Source of the DNA: an uncultured Roseobacter sp.
Lineage (GTDB): Bacteria; Pseudomonadota; Alphaproteobacteria; Rhodobacterales; Rhodobacteraceae
Assembly (NCBI RefSeq): GCF_947493125.1
Contig: NZ_CANLQB010000002.1
Coordinates: 310,001-374,000 of the forward strand
Length of the DNA: 64,000 bases
Reading direction: 5' to 3'
In this document: in pieces, positions 18,099 to 27,207 of the stretch
Position numbering within the stretch: position 1 is the first letter of the stretch
How the letters are laid out: each line of letters starts with the position of its first letter
Notes under the pieces: generated by a model
What the model saw: only the letters and a program-made list of their open reading frames with translations
Told to the model about the DNA's origin: nothing
The model's database searches: none
Translations under genes and position numbers: made by a program

Positions 18099-18333
18099 GC
18101 TGCAATGTGTTCGGGGTCTCAACGCGGTGTCTGCGGCAAAGGTTCCATGGCGCCTGCAAAGGCCGCCCGGCCCCCATCGCGCTGAGCCGGCTGGCGTCGT
18201 GGTGTGACTGCTTTTTGGTCACATCGATGATCGCTGGCAGAGCGGGCCCGATCACCTGCGCGGCGCGCTGATGGGCGCGACGGGTCGGGCGGCTCAAGCC
18301 CACAAGACAGACCGCGGGGTGCGCGGCGTGTTT

Positions 18334-18780
18334 TCAGTCGACCAGCGCGGAAATTCCGCTGCGCCGCTCCGGGTAGGCCACTTTGACCATGACACCCGCC
18401 AGCGCATCATAGGCCCGTGCCCAGGCCGCCTGCGCCGTGGCGGCGCCTTCGTGATCCAGAAGAACGGTGAGCATCTTCATCAGGGCCTCCCGAACCTGCT
18501 CGTAGTGCTTCTCCTCGACGCCATAGGCGAGATGCCGCAGCGCCAGATCCTTGACCACCGGTTCCAGCTCATCCGAATTCTGCAGTTGCGACACCACCAG
18601 CCCGAGCGTGCTCATGAGCTTCATGGATTGTGCGCTCATATCGGCCAGGAACAGGTCGCGCGTCTCGGGTGCGATTTCGAAGAGCGCCTCATAGAAGATA
18701 TCGCCCGCGTGCTGCAGATCGGAGGACAGCTGCATGTAGGACGCACGGATGGCATCTATGTCGTCTTGGCTCAGATCCAT
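18334..18780 (-). CDS. Single-domain bacterial globin
   Basis: 148-residue haem-binding globin without a reductase domain. The likely proximal histidine is His83 in LRHLAYGVEEKHYEQV, which follows the pattern of the flavohaemoglobin globin domain, and FxxxP-like residues precede it. Such single-domain globins often bind oxygen or nitric oxide. No nitric-oxide regulator site or partner reductase was noticed nearby. It stands alone between a 274-base gap and a 669-base gap. Confidence 0.85.
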   Translation of the reverse strand: MDLSQDDIDAIRASYMQLSSDLQHAGDIFYEALFEIAPETRDLFLADMSAQSMKLMSTLGLVVSQLQNSDELEPVVKDLALRHLAYGVEEKHYEQVREALMKMLTVLLDHEGAATAQAAWARAYDALAGVMVKVAYPERRSGISALVD

Positions 18781-19449
18781 ACCCGTGCTCCGCCATCATC
18801 CCGCGATGTGCGCCCAGCCAAATGGTTTGTCCAGCGATGACAAGAGGATAGGCGATATCACCCTGGCGGGAACAGTAGGTTTTGGCACCCGATGGAACAA
18901 CCCACATTTTTGCATCAGGGTCAGGCAAAAATGCAGGACATCTTGGTGCCACCACGCGTCGGGGAGCGAGATCCGGCACGAGGCGGTGCATGGTTTCGCT
19001 TTGTGCGACAGAGGTTTGCCTCGCCCGATACAGAGTTCTGCCAGTTCGCCCGGCGGGCGGCCCACCACCCCTTACGCCTTCCGAAGATGCGCATCTGATT
19101 TGAAGATCAGAGGGCGCAGCCGCCCGTGCCCGCCGATCTGCCACGCGAAGACTGCGGCCATGGGGCCGCACATTGCCAGTCCAGAGAGGCTGCGACGACA
19201 CGGTTTTGGCTGAGTCGGAGCGCCATGCCTTCACCCCGATGGCGCCGGGCGCTTGGCTTGTCCGGATTTCCCTCGGTCAGGCTTTGAGACCTGGTGTGGA
19301 ACGTCTTTTGGCCTCTACCTTCACGACGTGACCGGCCCAAGATGGCAGCTGGATCTCGGCGCAGGATGGGGGGACTGTCTCAAATAGGCCCAACTTGCCA
19401 CTTCTCTTCGTTGCAACGAAAGTCCGTTTCCAAGCATCGGGGGTGAGTC
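18781..19449. other. Gene-free stretch, 669 bases
   Basis: Only short overlapping frames with unnatural composition are present, so I call no gene. It holds the globin promoter region on its left. Near 19300-19322 is a sequence (ACCTTCACGAC-TGA-CGG-CC) resembling 20475-20500, and at 19407-19420 there is a perfect palindrome close to the next gene. Confidence 0.5.
19407..19420. promoter_or_regulatory. Perfect 14-bp palindrome upstream of the EEP hydrolase
   Basis: TTCGTTGCAACGAA reads identically on both strands and ends 29 bases before the ATG at 19450. It is a good candidate operator or, if transcribed, a short hairpin. Confidence 0.5.
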
Positions 19450-20250
19450 ATGAAAATCATGTGCTTAAACGGTTGGGGCGGCAAACTGCACGAAGAGTTG
19501 CTGCCTTACATCGCGACCACAGCCCCCGACATTCTGTGTCTTCAAGAGGTCGTGCACAGCCCCGAGACCGAAAAAGACTGGCTGACTTATCGTGACGGCG
19601 ATCACGTTCTTCCGCAGAGGGCGAATTTCTTTCGCGATGTCTGTCGTGCATTACCAGATCACGTCGCAGTATTCTGCCCGGCGGCACAGGGCGTCTTGTG
19701 GGACGAGGAGAAATCCATCGCATCACAATGGGGCCTCGCGACCTTCGTGCATCGCTCTTTGCCTATTGTTGGGCAGGTGCAGGCATTTGTACACAAAGAC
19801 TTTTCGCCGGTCGGATACGGCGATCACCCGAGGTCACGCAGTGCTCACGGGGTGCGTGTGTTTGACTATATTGCGAACCGCCCCTTGAGCGTCACACACA
19901 TGCACGGACTGCGCGACCTGAATGGTAAGATGGATACGCCGGAGCGTTCGGCCCAAGCGCAGAAGTTGATTGATCTCTCCCGTCAGGTGTCAGAACCGGA
20001 TGACCTGACGGTGATATGTGGCGACTTCAATGTTGAGCCGGACAGTCAAACGCTAAAGATCCTATCCGAAGCAGGCATGTCCGAGCTGGTGACTGCGCGA
20101 GGCTTCAAAGGCACTCGAAACTCGTACTACAAAAAACCGGGCCGGTACGCCGATTACATGCTGATCAATCGGGAGGCGGCGGTGACGGGCTTCGACGTCG
20201 TCTACGACCCGGAGGTTTCAGATCACTGCCCACTCATCTTGGAATTGTAA
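19450..20250 (+). CDS. Endonuclease/exonuclease/phosphatase (EEP) fold protein
   Basis: 266-residue metal-dependent phosphodiesterase-like protein of the DNase I/ExoIII/sphingomyelinase superfamily. Motifs occur in the family order: CLNGWGG at the start, ILCLQEVV (metal-binding Glu), THMHGLRD (catalytic His), ICGDFNVEPDS (Asp/Asn) and the terminal EVSDHCPL (Asp-His). There is no signal peptide, so it acts in the cytoplasm. The substrate (DNA, lipid head group or inositol phosphate) cannot be told. It is isolated in a gene-poor region. Confidence 0.85.
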   Translation: MKIMCLNGWGGKLHEELLPYIATTAPDILCLQEVVHSPETEKDWLTYRDGDHVLPQRANFFRDVCRALPDHVAVFCPAAQGVLWDEEKSIASQWGLATFVHRSLPIVGQVQAFVHKDFSPVGYGDHPRSRSAHGVRVFDYIANRPLSVTHMHGLRDLNGKMDTPERSAQAQKLIDLSRQVSEPDDLTVICGDFNVEPDSQTLKILSEAGMSELVTARGFKGTRNSYYKKPGRYADYMLINREAAVTGFDVVYDPEVSDHCPLILEL

Positions 20251-20606
20251 CTCATCGCGGCAAAAGCCGACCTTGGTGCGACCGCAGCGACAGCTCACTT
20301 GGTCCCTCAAGCGACGCATGGAGACCAGATGCCATGAGTGGCTGGTCTGGGTCAGAAAGGTTTGACGATTGGGCGGTCAAAGCCTGACGCGGACCCTGCA
20401 TAGGTCTCAGAAACCCGGCTGCACCGGGTTAAAGGTTTGAGACGTTCTACAGAACTTGCGTGGAATGTGAGGCGACCTTCACCTTCACGACATGAACGGA
20501 CCCGGAATTGTACTGAGGGCACAGCTGACCGTGGCGCGGAAGGCGGCGAAATCGGGCTGTGAGCGCCGCCGACCGAACTTCTGTTTTGATGCGAATGTCC
20601 GGTCAC
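20251..20606. other. Gene-free, hairpin-rich stretch, 356 bases
   Basis: No gene is visible, but three perfect dyads cluster here: TTTGAC/GTCAAA (20361-20366 with 20376-20381), AACCCGG-CTGCA-CCGGGTT (20412-20430), and an outer pair GTCTCA/TGAGAC (20404-20409 with 20438-20443) that encloses the second. This could be the end structure of the upstream mRNA or a small RNA. Confidence 0.45.
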
Positions 20607-21194
20607 TCACTTGGCCATTACCATCTGCCAAAGGGTGTCCATGTCGGTGCCTAGCTCTTCGCGGGAGGTGACGGTGGCTTCCTGATATGACCCGAGCCAG
20701 GCGAGATAAGCTACCCGACAACGCGCTTTCGCCACATCAGACGGCACGCCGGCTTCCTCGGCAAGTGCAGTCATGTATTGAACCCGGCGGGTGTCGATCA
20801 GCCGAACTTCCTTTTGCGCCTCTTCGTCCTGCAAGGCCCAATCCCGCATCCCAACTTCCAAACGCCCATCATCGGCATTGCAGGTGTGCAAGAGCCGCAG
20901 GAGCCGCGTGCTGGCATCCCCGCCAGAAGCCTCATTGTCCGCGATTGTGCGCTCGGTTTCTTCTTCCCGCCACCTTATCAAGACGGCATGCAGCAGAGCC
21001 GCCCTGTCTTTGAAGTGCCAGTAGAAGCTGCCACGTGTGATGCCGAGGCCCTTGGCGAGCGGATCGACCCGAACAGCGTTTACGCCACCTTCCCGAAACC
21101 GGGTATAGGCCGCATCGATCCAAGCCTTCGGGTCCAACCGGTCTGCGTCGGGTGTCGTCACCCGGCGACTGTTTTCTGGTTCTGACGTTTCCAT
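20607..21194 (-). CDS. TetR/AcrR-family transcriptional regulator
   Basis: 195-residue repressor-type protein. The N-terminal helix-turn-helix (about residues 20-70) contains GITRGSFYWHFKDRAALLHAVL, the typical TetR recognition helix. The remaining C-terminal half is the variable ligand domain. I take the ATG at 21194; a GTG further in and an ATG upstream at 21245 are alternatives. It is divergent from the SnoaL-like gene, and two inverted repeats of ATACA half-sites lie between them, so it probably represses that gene and itself. The inducer is unknown. Confidence 0.9.
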   Translation of the reverse strand: METSEPENSRRVTTPDADRLDPKAWIDAAYTRFREGGVNAVRVDPLAKGLGITRGSFYWHFKDRAALLHAVLIRWREEETERTIADNEASGGDASTRLLRLLHTCNADDGRLEVGMRDWALQDEEAQKEVRLIDTRRVQYMTALAEEAGVPSDVAKARCRVAYLAWLGSYQEATVTSREELGTDMDTLWQMVMAK

Positions 21195-21205
21195 ACAGTG
21201 TGTAT
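21193..21205. promoter_or_regulatory. Candidate TetR operator 1
   Basis: ATACA-GTG-TGTAT, a dyad with 3-base spacer that overlaps the proposed TetR start codon. It shares half-site and spacing with operator 2 at 21238-21254; the centres are 47 bases apart. Confidence 0.6.
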
Positions 21206-21237
21206 TGACTGCGGCGGTGAAATCGTCAAGACACTCA

Positions 21238-21254
21238 CCATACATACTGTATGG
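21238..21254. promoter_or_regulatory. Candidate TetR operator 2
   Basis: CCATACA-TAC-TGTATGG, perfect 7-base arms around 3 bases, ending 8 bases before the SnoaL-like start codon and covering the area just before its ribosome-binding site. Repression of that gene is the natural reading. Confidence 0.65.
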
Positions 21255-21262
21255 AGGGAAAT

Positions 21263-21772
21263 ATGGATCGATCTGTAGTCACCGCTGCGGCGGCTGTGCT
21301 TGCGATGGCAACCGCCGCATCTGATGCCAATGCGCAGGACCGCACCCCCGTGGAAACACAAAACGTGGAAACTGTCTTGCGGCTGTTTGAAGACGGCTGG
21401 GGCGCGCGCGACGGCTGGCGCGACATCTGGAGAGGGACAATGGCACCCGAGGTCCGGTCCTTTTTCCACTCTCAGCCAGCCGTCGAGGGCATAGAGGAGG
21501 CAATTGCGTTCAATGCCGGCCTGTTCGACGGCTTCCCTGAACTGGCAGTGTCAGTCGAGGACGTGATGGCGGAGGGCGACAGTGTTGTTGTCCGCGCGCG
21601 TCTGACCGGCACGCAGGACGGGCCCTTTTTGGGCGCACCACCGTCTGGTCAGGCGGTTGATGTGCCGGATGTGACCCTCTTCACGCTGGCCAACGGCAAA
21701 GTTGTGGAGATGCGCTACTTCACCGATTTGCTTGCTGTCATGACGGCGATTGGCGCGGGTCCAAGGGACTAG
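21263..21772 (+). CDS. Exported SnoaL-like/NTF2-fold protein
   Basis: 169-residue protein. A signal peptide (AAAAVLAMATAASDANA, cleavage near residue 24) precedes a SnoaL-like polyketide-cyclase or ester-cyclase-type domain, with VETVLRLFEDGWGARD at the start, a central GFPELAVSVEDVMAEGDSVV and the end LFTLANGKVVEMRYFTD. The fold is a small-molecule binding cone, and catalytic activity cannot be assigned. The ATG at 21263 has a GGAGGG site; the in-frame ATG at 21251 overlaps it. It is divergent from the TetR gene and probably under its control. Confidence 0.8.
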   Translation: MDRSVVTAAAAVLAMATAASDANAQDRTPVETQNVETVLRLFEDGWGARDGWRDIWRGTMAPEVRSFFHSQPAVEGIEEAIAFNAGLFDGFPELAVSVEDVMAEGDSVVVRARLTGTQDGPFLGAPPSGQAVDVPDVTLFTLANGKVVEMRYFTDLLAVMTAIGAGPRD

Positions 21773-22187
21773 AAGGAGTTCCTTGTGCGCGATCCATAGC
21801 ACAGCGGAGGCTGGTGCCCAGCTATCCCGCGCCCGCTTCGTTCGTTTGGCCGGGCCAAGGCGCAGGGCGCGCATGAATGGCCTGTCAGGGCCTGAAATGC
21901 TTGACGATCCGGTCCACACTGTCTGACGCGGTATCCTGCTGGGGTTCGGAGAGTCTGCTGCATGGCGTCAGAAGTGCGTGACGTTGCGCATCCGGTGCGG
22001 CGTGTGCTGGGTTTCAGGCGTGACGGGCCCCAAAGCGGCCGTCCGTGCGTGATGATGAAAAGTGTAGAGGAGGTCCCCCTGTGGACCAATGCTGCGGCCC
22101 ATACGCATGGCCGCTTGTGAATGTTGTGAATGAACTCAGCTGTGATACCAATGCGATCGGTTTCAGACCTTGGCGGGAGAAACACCG
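21773..22187. other. Gene-free stretch, 415 bases
   Basis: Open frames here overlap one another on both strands without a credible protein or ribosome-binding site. No terminal inverted repeats or known RNA were seen. Confidence 0.4.
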
Positions 22188-22499
22188 ATGCTCGGCAATA
22201 CCGAGACGCCATTGGCTTATATGGATCGGTGCAAAGATAGCTGGCGCCGCGAAGAACTGCAACGCATTCGGGCGATCATGAAATGGCAACCACCAGAGCT
22301 TGGTGAGTGCGGTCACTATCGGATGTTGGCATATGGGGTGGATGGCTCTTATGTTGTCCACCTCAACGGGCAGAAGGGGGATGTCAGCCGTTACGTTGGC
22401 ACAGGCTGTACCCGCTTTTCCAAGTTGAGAGGGAGAGCAACATGCGTAGACCAATTCTTTGCGCGCGCTGTGGACATTGGCGGGTCTGAAAAGACGTAG
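22188..22499 (+). CDS. Orphan hypothetical protein
   Basis: 103-residue frame beginning MLGNTETPLAYMDRCKDSW, preceded by GGCGGGAG eight bases upstream, a plausible ribosome-binding site. The charged first half looks protein-like (RREELQRIRAIMKWQPPELGE), the second half less so. No domain is recognised. It lies in a gene-poor region between two long gaps, so it may be a short lineage-specific gene or a gene remnant. Confidence 0.35.
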   Translation: MLGNTETPLAYMDRCKDSWRREELQRIRAIMKWQPPELGECGHYRMLAYGVDGSYVVHLNGQKGDVSRYVGTGCTRFSKLRGRATCVDQFFARAVDIGGSEKT

Positions 22500-23219
22500 A
22501 TTTCTGACCGGAGCGGATGATGCTGTGAGGCCGCGGTCCGGTCGGTTGTGCAACAGCGGTGATCCTGCGCTTTGTGCGCATGTCGCCCTCTGATGGTGAC
22601 GGCAAGAGGTGTCGGCGGTGCGGGAGAACTGGGGGTGTGCGAAGGCGGCGCGTGCTTACGCAGAAAACGGTGGCAGGCAGAACGACGTCGCGTCGGCGGC
22701 GCAGCGAAATCGCCGGAGCAGTCGTTCTAATGAGTAGTAAGGTTCGAGATGAAAGGACCGCCCTTTGCCATGATTGATTTCGCCGGTCGAGACGCGGGAC
22801 AGGCTCGCGTTTTGCCGACAAACCCAACGCCACGCCAAGACCCCTCGCGCAACCGAGGCAAGGGCAGCTGTGCAAAGCCCGGATACCTGTGGCCCGCTGC
22901 ACGGCCATGAGGCTGTCTCGCGATCAAATTGGGAATAGGACGTTCTTTCTCTACGCGCTTGCAGCACGTCACGTGTCGGGGCTGTGGTGCCGTTACGCCG
23001 CCTCCGCAATCATCATCGGGGAGCCTGTGTCACAGATCGGCACTCGATTTCATTGAGCTGTTCCCTCAGTCGCTTCAAGGCTGGCTCCTCACCCGGCGGC
23101 CGGAAAACTGACTATGGCCTCGTCTACTTGATAAACGCTTCTTGTAGATCGGACTGGGTCAAGAGGATATTTGGCGGGGCCGCTCCGATCTCATCCGCCT
23201 TCCCTCGACTTTGCCAACG
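22500..23219. other. Gene-free stretch, 720 bases
   Basis: No frame with credible composition and start was found on either strand. The right edge is the 3' flank of cheW, where a run of about 130 bases beyond the stop shows no obvious terminator. Confidence 0.4.
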
Positions 23220-23741
23220 TCACTCAGCCGCATCAACGGCTTCCATGGCCGCATCAGAGGATGGCTGGCGTGTGACACTGCAGAACTGCAAGTCAAGTAT
23301 GCGAACCATCCGATCATCCAAAAGTATCAGGGCCTGAACCGACGTCGGATCGCCGCCACTCCCGGTCTCCGGTGGGCTTTGCATCTGATCCTCGGTCGGG
23401 GCAATGATGTCCGAGACACCGTCAACCAGAAGTCCGAAGGGCGTCCCGTCATTTTCGACAACAATGATAACACTCCGCTCGTTCACCTCAGGTGCGGCAA
23501 GGCCAAGGCGCACGGCGAGATCGAGCAGCGGCAAGACCTCGCCCCGCAGGTTGATGGCACCCAACACATGTTTGGGTGTGTCCGGCAGCGGTGCCGGCTC
23601 CATCCAGCCGCGGATTTCCTGAATCAGCCCGATGTCCACGGCATAATCCTGACCACCTGCCTGAAACGTCAGAAATTCTGTTTGATCGAGGGGTTTGGTC
23701 TTGGGCGCGTCGGATGTGCTCATCTCGGCAGTCTGTGTCAT
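23220..23741 (-). CDS. cheW: Chemotaxis coupling protein CheW
   Basis: 173-residue adaptor that links chemoreceptors to the CheA kinase. The CheW domain covers residues 20-155: FLTFQAGGQDYAVDIGLIQEIR, then the conserved loop VLGAINLRGEVLPLLDLAVRLGL and GLLVDGVSDII. It is transcribed 67 bases behind the MCP gene, so receptor and coupler form a pair. No CheA, CheY, CheR or CheB gene is in the window. Confidence 0.93.
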   Translation of the reverse strand: MTQTAEMSTSDAPKTKPLDQTEFLTFQAGGQDYAVDIGLIQEIRGWMEPAPLPDTPKHVLGAINLRGEVLPLLDLAVRLGLAAPEVNERSVIIVVENDGTPFGLLVDGVSDIIAPTEDQMQSPPETGSGGDPTSVQALILLDDRMVRILDLQFCSVTRQPSSDAAMEAVDAAE

Positions 23742-23808
23742 CGCTGACCTCCTTGGAACTTTCGTTTTCGTGTGCGCAGGCGGGCCTGGGCCGGCTCAGA
23801 ACTTGCCT

Positions 23809-26427
23809 CTAGAATTCTTCCCATCCGTCGCTCGACCCGGCTCCACCTGCTGCAGCCATCTTTTGTGGCGCCTCTGCGGCAGGCTTGGAGGCTGGCCTCG
23901 GCATCGGAACAACCGCGCTCTCCACACCGGTTTGGAACCGAGCGGTGGATTGGCGCAGACTGTCTGCTTCGCTGGCCAGCAGACTGCTCGCAGCCGTGAC
24001 CTCTTCGAAGGACGCCGCTTGTTTCTGGGTGTTCTGGTCGATCTGCGAGACCGCAGTGGTGATCTCGCTGATACCCGACACCTGCTCCGAAATCGCCGAG
24101 GCAATCTCATCGACGCCGGATGAAATGCTCACCACGCTGTCTGCAATGCTGGCAAGCGACGATTGGGCATCGGAGACCTTTGTGACGCCCTCCGAAACCG
24201 CGTCATCGCTCCGTGTAATGACGGCATCGATCTCCTTGGCGGCCTCGCTGGCCCGCTGGGCGAGCTGGCGCACTTCGGAGGCGACAACGGAGAACCCACG
24301 ACCCGCTTCGCCAGCGCGCGCGGCCTCGACGCCCGCGTTCAGAGCCAGCAGGTTGATCTGGAACGCAATGTCGTTGATCACGCTGACCACCTGCGCAATC
24401 TCTTTCGACGCCTCCGAAATCCGGCTCATCGAGTCGGCAGCATCAGCAGCGATCTTGCCGCTGGACTGAGCCGTCTCCCGTGCGGATTTTGCATTGTCAC
24501 TCGCGTCGGAGACGTTGTTGCTCACCTGCTTGATGCTGGCCGACAATTCCTCCAATGCGGCGGAGGTTTCCTCCAGCGAGGCGGCATTCTGTTCGGCCTG
24601 GCTGGAGAGTGCGCCAGCGGTGTCGTGCAACTCGGACGAGGAGGAGGCCAGCGTCATTCCGCTGCCGGAAATCTCCTCGACCAATACTTTGAGCGCATCG
24701 ACCATGCTGTTGACATTGCCCTGCAGGTCGGCGAACGCGCCGCGGAAATCACCCTCCATGCGTCGGGTCAGATCGCCCTGCGCGATACGTTCCATGACCT
24801 CGCCGGTGCTCGACAAACCCCCATCGACGATGTCGAGGAGCTGGTTGATGTTCTCGGCCAGCTCATTGAACATGTTGTCGGCAAACCTGGCCTCGACACG
24901 TTCGGTGAACTCGCCCTGGACGGCGGCCTCGAACACCTTGCCGAAAGATCGGCCGACATCGGCGATCATCTGCTCCCGTTCGGCCGAGGCTTTGCGGTCT
25001 TCTTCCTCTTTCTGTTTCGCAAGCTCGACCTCACGCTTGGCGGCCTCTTCGCGCTCGGCGGCCATCTCGGCCATCTCCTTGCTGGCTTTCTCCTGCTCTT
25101 CGTTGAGCGCGGCGACCTTGATCGCGTTCTGCTTGAACACCTCCGTTGCACGGGCCATCTGGCCGACCTCGTCGCCGCGACCCTGGCCGGAGACCTCGAC
25201 ATCGTTGTTGCCGTCGGCAAGCCGCCGCATGGTTTCGGTCAGCATGTTGATCGCATTGCCAATATTTCCACCGACGAGCCAGGCGAAGGCAGAGCCGATC
25301 AGCAGCGCGATAACCAAGGCGACGCCGATCGAGGTGACGGTCATCGCGCGGGTCTGCCTGTTTTCGGCTCGGCGCGTTTCCATCAGATCCTGTTCGATCG
25401 CGTAGAATTCCTCCATCAGCGCGCGAAACCCGTCGAAATACTGCTTGCCGCGGGCCTCGCCGACGATGTCGGCCATGTTGTCCATGGTTTCGGAATCGCC
25501 GATCTGGCGACGCAGTTCGACCATCGGCGTGACCACATCGGTCACCCAGGTGTCGACGGTCTGCTGTACCTCGCCGAGGAGTTCCACCTGCGCGGGGTTG
25601 TCGCTTACCGTTTGGGACAAGTCCGCAACCAGCAGGTTGAAGGAGTCGACACCCGCGTTGAAGGGGTCCAGGAAGACGTCGTCGCCGGCGATCAGGAAGC
25701 CGCGCATGCCGGTTTCCATATCGACCGCCGCGGCGAGAATGTCTTTCGCCTGTATGATCACCTTATTGGTGTGTTGCACCCAGTTCAGGGCATCGCGGGT
25801 CGCCGCTTCGGACGCGCTGCCGCTGGCGAGCAGGCGCGAAAACGTCTCCTGCCGTTCGGCCAGGAGGGTTTCCTCGCGCGCGATGAACGTGGCGATCAGG
25901 CCGCGAAACCGGTCGAAATAGACCTTGCCTTCGCCTTTGCGCACCTCAGCCGACATGTCGTTCATCGTGGGCGCATCGCCAATGGCCCGGCGCAATTCGA
26001 TGTTGGGCTCCGCCACCAGGGTCTGCCAGTCCCGCAGGATGTCTTCGGCGTCTTGCAGCCGCGCAACCTGGGGCGAGTTGTCGCTGACCGTCTGGCGCAG
26101 CTCCGCAAGACTCGCAAAGGCGTCGTCACGTCCGCCGTAGTAGGGATCGAGAAACTGCTCCTGTCCCGCCAGCAGATAGCCGCGCAGGCCGGTTTCCATA
26201 TTCAACGCAGACATGACGATTTCCGTCGTCGATTGCAGCACATTCTGCGTGTGATCCACCCAGCCCTGGGTCCGGTCCATCCGGTTCAGATTGATCAGCG
26301 CAACCGCGCCAATGATGAGCATCAGAGCAAGGGGGATCGCGGCGGTCAGCAGCACCTTGGACTTGGTGTTGATGTTGGAGAGGGAAAACCGGCCGCGCGC
26401 CGATTGTGGGGTGGTGATCTGCGACAT
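23809..26427 (-). CDS. Methyl-accepting chemotaxis protein with two CHASE3 domains
   Basis: 872-residue chemoreceptor. TM1 (about 25-47) is followed by two tandem CHASE3-like periplasmic domains, each with the signature NMETGLRGYLLAG or DMETGMRGFLIAG and a later LDPxxxG. TM2 (about 375-397), a HAMP linker, a coiled coil and a C-terminal MCP signalling domain with the hairpin-tip region (VVSVINDIAFQINLLALNAG) come next. It ends in GWEEF, a CheR/CheB-docking-type pentapeptide. The ATG at 26427 has an AGGAA site; an upstream in-frame start is not supported. cheW follows. The ligand is unknown. Confidence 0.93.
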   Translation of the reverse strand: MSQITTPQSARGRFSLSNINTKSKVLLTAAIPLALMLIIGAVALINLNRMDRTQGWVDHTQNVLQSTTEIVMSALNMETGLRGYLLAGQEQFLDPYYGGRDDAFASLAELRQTVSDNSPQVARLQDAEDILRDWQTLVAEPNIELRRAIGDAPTMNDMSAEVRKGEGKVYFDRFRGLIATFIAREETLLAERQETFSRLLASGSASEAATRDALNWVQHTNKVIIQAKDILAAAVDMETGMRGFLIAGDDVFLDPFNAGVDSFNLLVADLSQTVSDNPAQVELLGEVQQTVDTWVTDVVTPMVELRRQIGDSETMDNMADIVGEARGKQYFDGFRALMEEFYAIEQDLMETRRAENRQTRAMTVTSIGVALVIALLIGSAFAWLVGGNIGNAINMLTETMRRLADGNNDVEVSGQGRGDEVGQMARATEVFKQNAIKVAALNEEQEKASKEMAEMAAEREEAAKREVELAKQKEEEDRKASAEREQMIADVGRSFGKVFEAAVQGEFTERVEARFADNMFNELAENINQLLDIVDGGLSSTGEVMERIAQGDLTRRMEGDFRGAFADLQGNVNSMVDALKVLVEEISGSGMTLASSSSELHDTAGALSSQAEQNAASLEETSAALEELSASIKQVSNNVSDASDNAKSARETAQSSGKIAADAADSMSRISEASKEIAQVVSVINDIAFQINLLALNAGVEAARAGEAGRGFSVVASEVRQLAQRASEAAKEIDAVITRSDDAVSEGVTKVSDAQSSLASIADSVVSISSGVDEIASAISEQVSGISEITTAVSQIDQNTQKQAASFEEVTAASSLLASEADSLRQSTARFQTGVESAVVPMPRPASKPAAEAPQKMAAAGGAGSSDGWEEF

Positions 26428-27207
26428 CGACTCAGTTCCTTTGGACGTGACGTGTATCGATGCGTGCAAAAGCTTTCGAAATCGTAATTTTTTACGGGGA
26501 CGCCGCTGTGCATGCCTTCGAAGGCCAATTCGCCGACGCATTGGCCCGCTCGCGGATGGTCACGACCGACCGGTGGGTGCGCCCCTGCGGGAGAGCTGCA
26601 GCCGAGCGATTGCGTCAAATTCTGGTCGCGGATGGCGGACCGTTTCTCCTGATGTGCTGCACCAGATCGACGACATTCCAAGCAGGAGCCGCTGTGGATC
26701 GGGACATGCGGCGACGCGGCAGCTTGGACGTGGTGCCTTGTGATGAGGCGCGCTGATGGCCCGGAGCACGGGCGCCGCATGACAGCAGGGGAGTTGCCGT
26801 GGATGCAGAGCATCGGCTGCGCGCCCTATGGACTCGGGCCTCAGGGCGCCAAGGCGTGTCGGGGGCGCGAATGGCTGGACGATGGGGGTTTTCCACATCA
26901 CGAATGGTCTTTCCGGCGGGGCCGATGCGTCCGCGCCCGCAGACGCCTGCGGGATGGGCGGTCGGGATTTGCCGCACGACAGGCTGCGCTGCGCAGGTGC
27001 CCGGGTTGGGTCGCACCCATTTGAATTTCATCGTTTACTGGGGGTTTTTTGCCCGCATCTTGCAGCCGTGCATGACCTGCTTGCAGCGCTGCGGGTTCCG
27101 CAATCACGGATCTGTGAGTAGGTCATCGGACAGCAAAGGTCATGCCGTCGTGCGCCGATCTTTTTTGAAGAAGTGATTTAAGCGGTAACGCGTTAAGGAG
27201 AGACTTC
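26428..27207. other. Long intergenic region between MCP and RTX gene, 780 bases
   Basis: No supported gene; short overlapping frames only. It must contain the divergent promoters of the MCP (left) and the RTX gene (right). Just before the RTX ribosome-binding site lies TAACGCGTTA (27186-27195), a perfect 10-base palindrome. The unusual length suggests regulatory content or a decayed gene. Confidence 0.45.

Noticed and set aside
24163-26487. Long plus-strand open frame (774 codons)
   Set aside because: It lies entirely antisense to the MCP gene, is histidine/glycine-rich without domains, and the MCP has all expected motifs.
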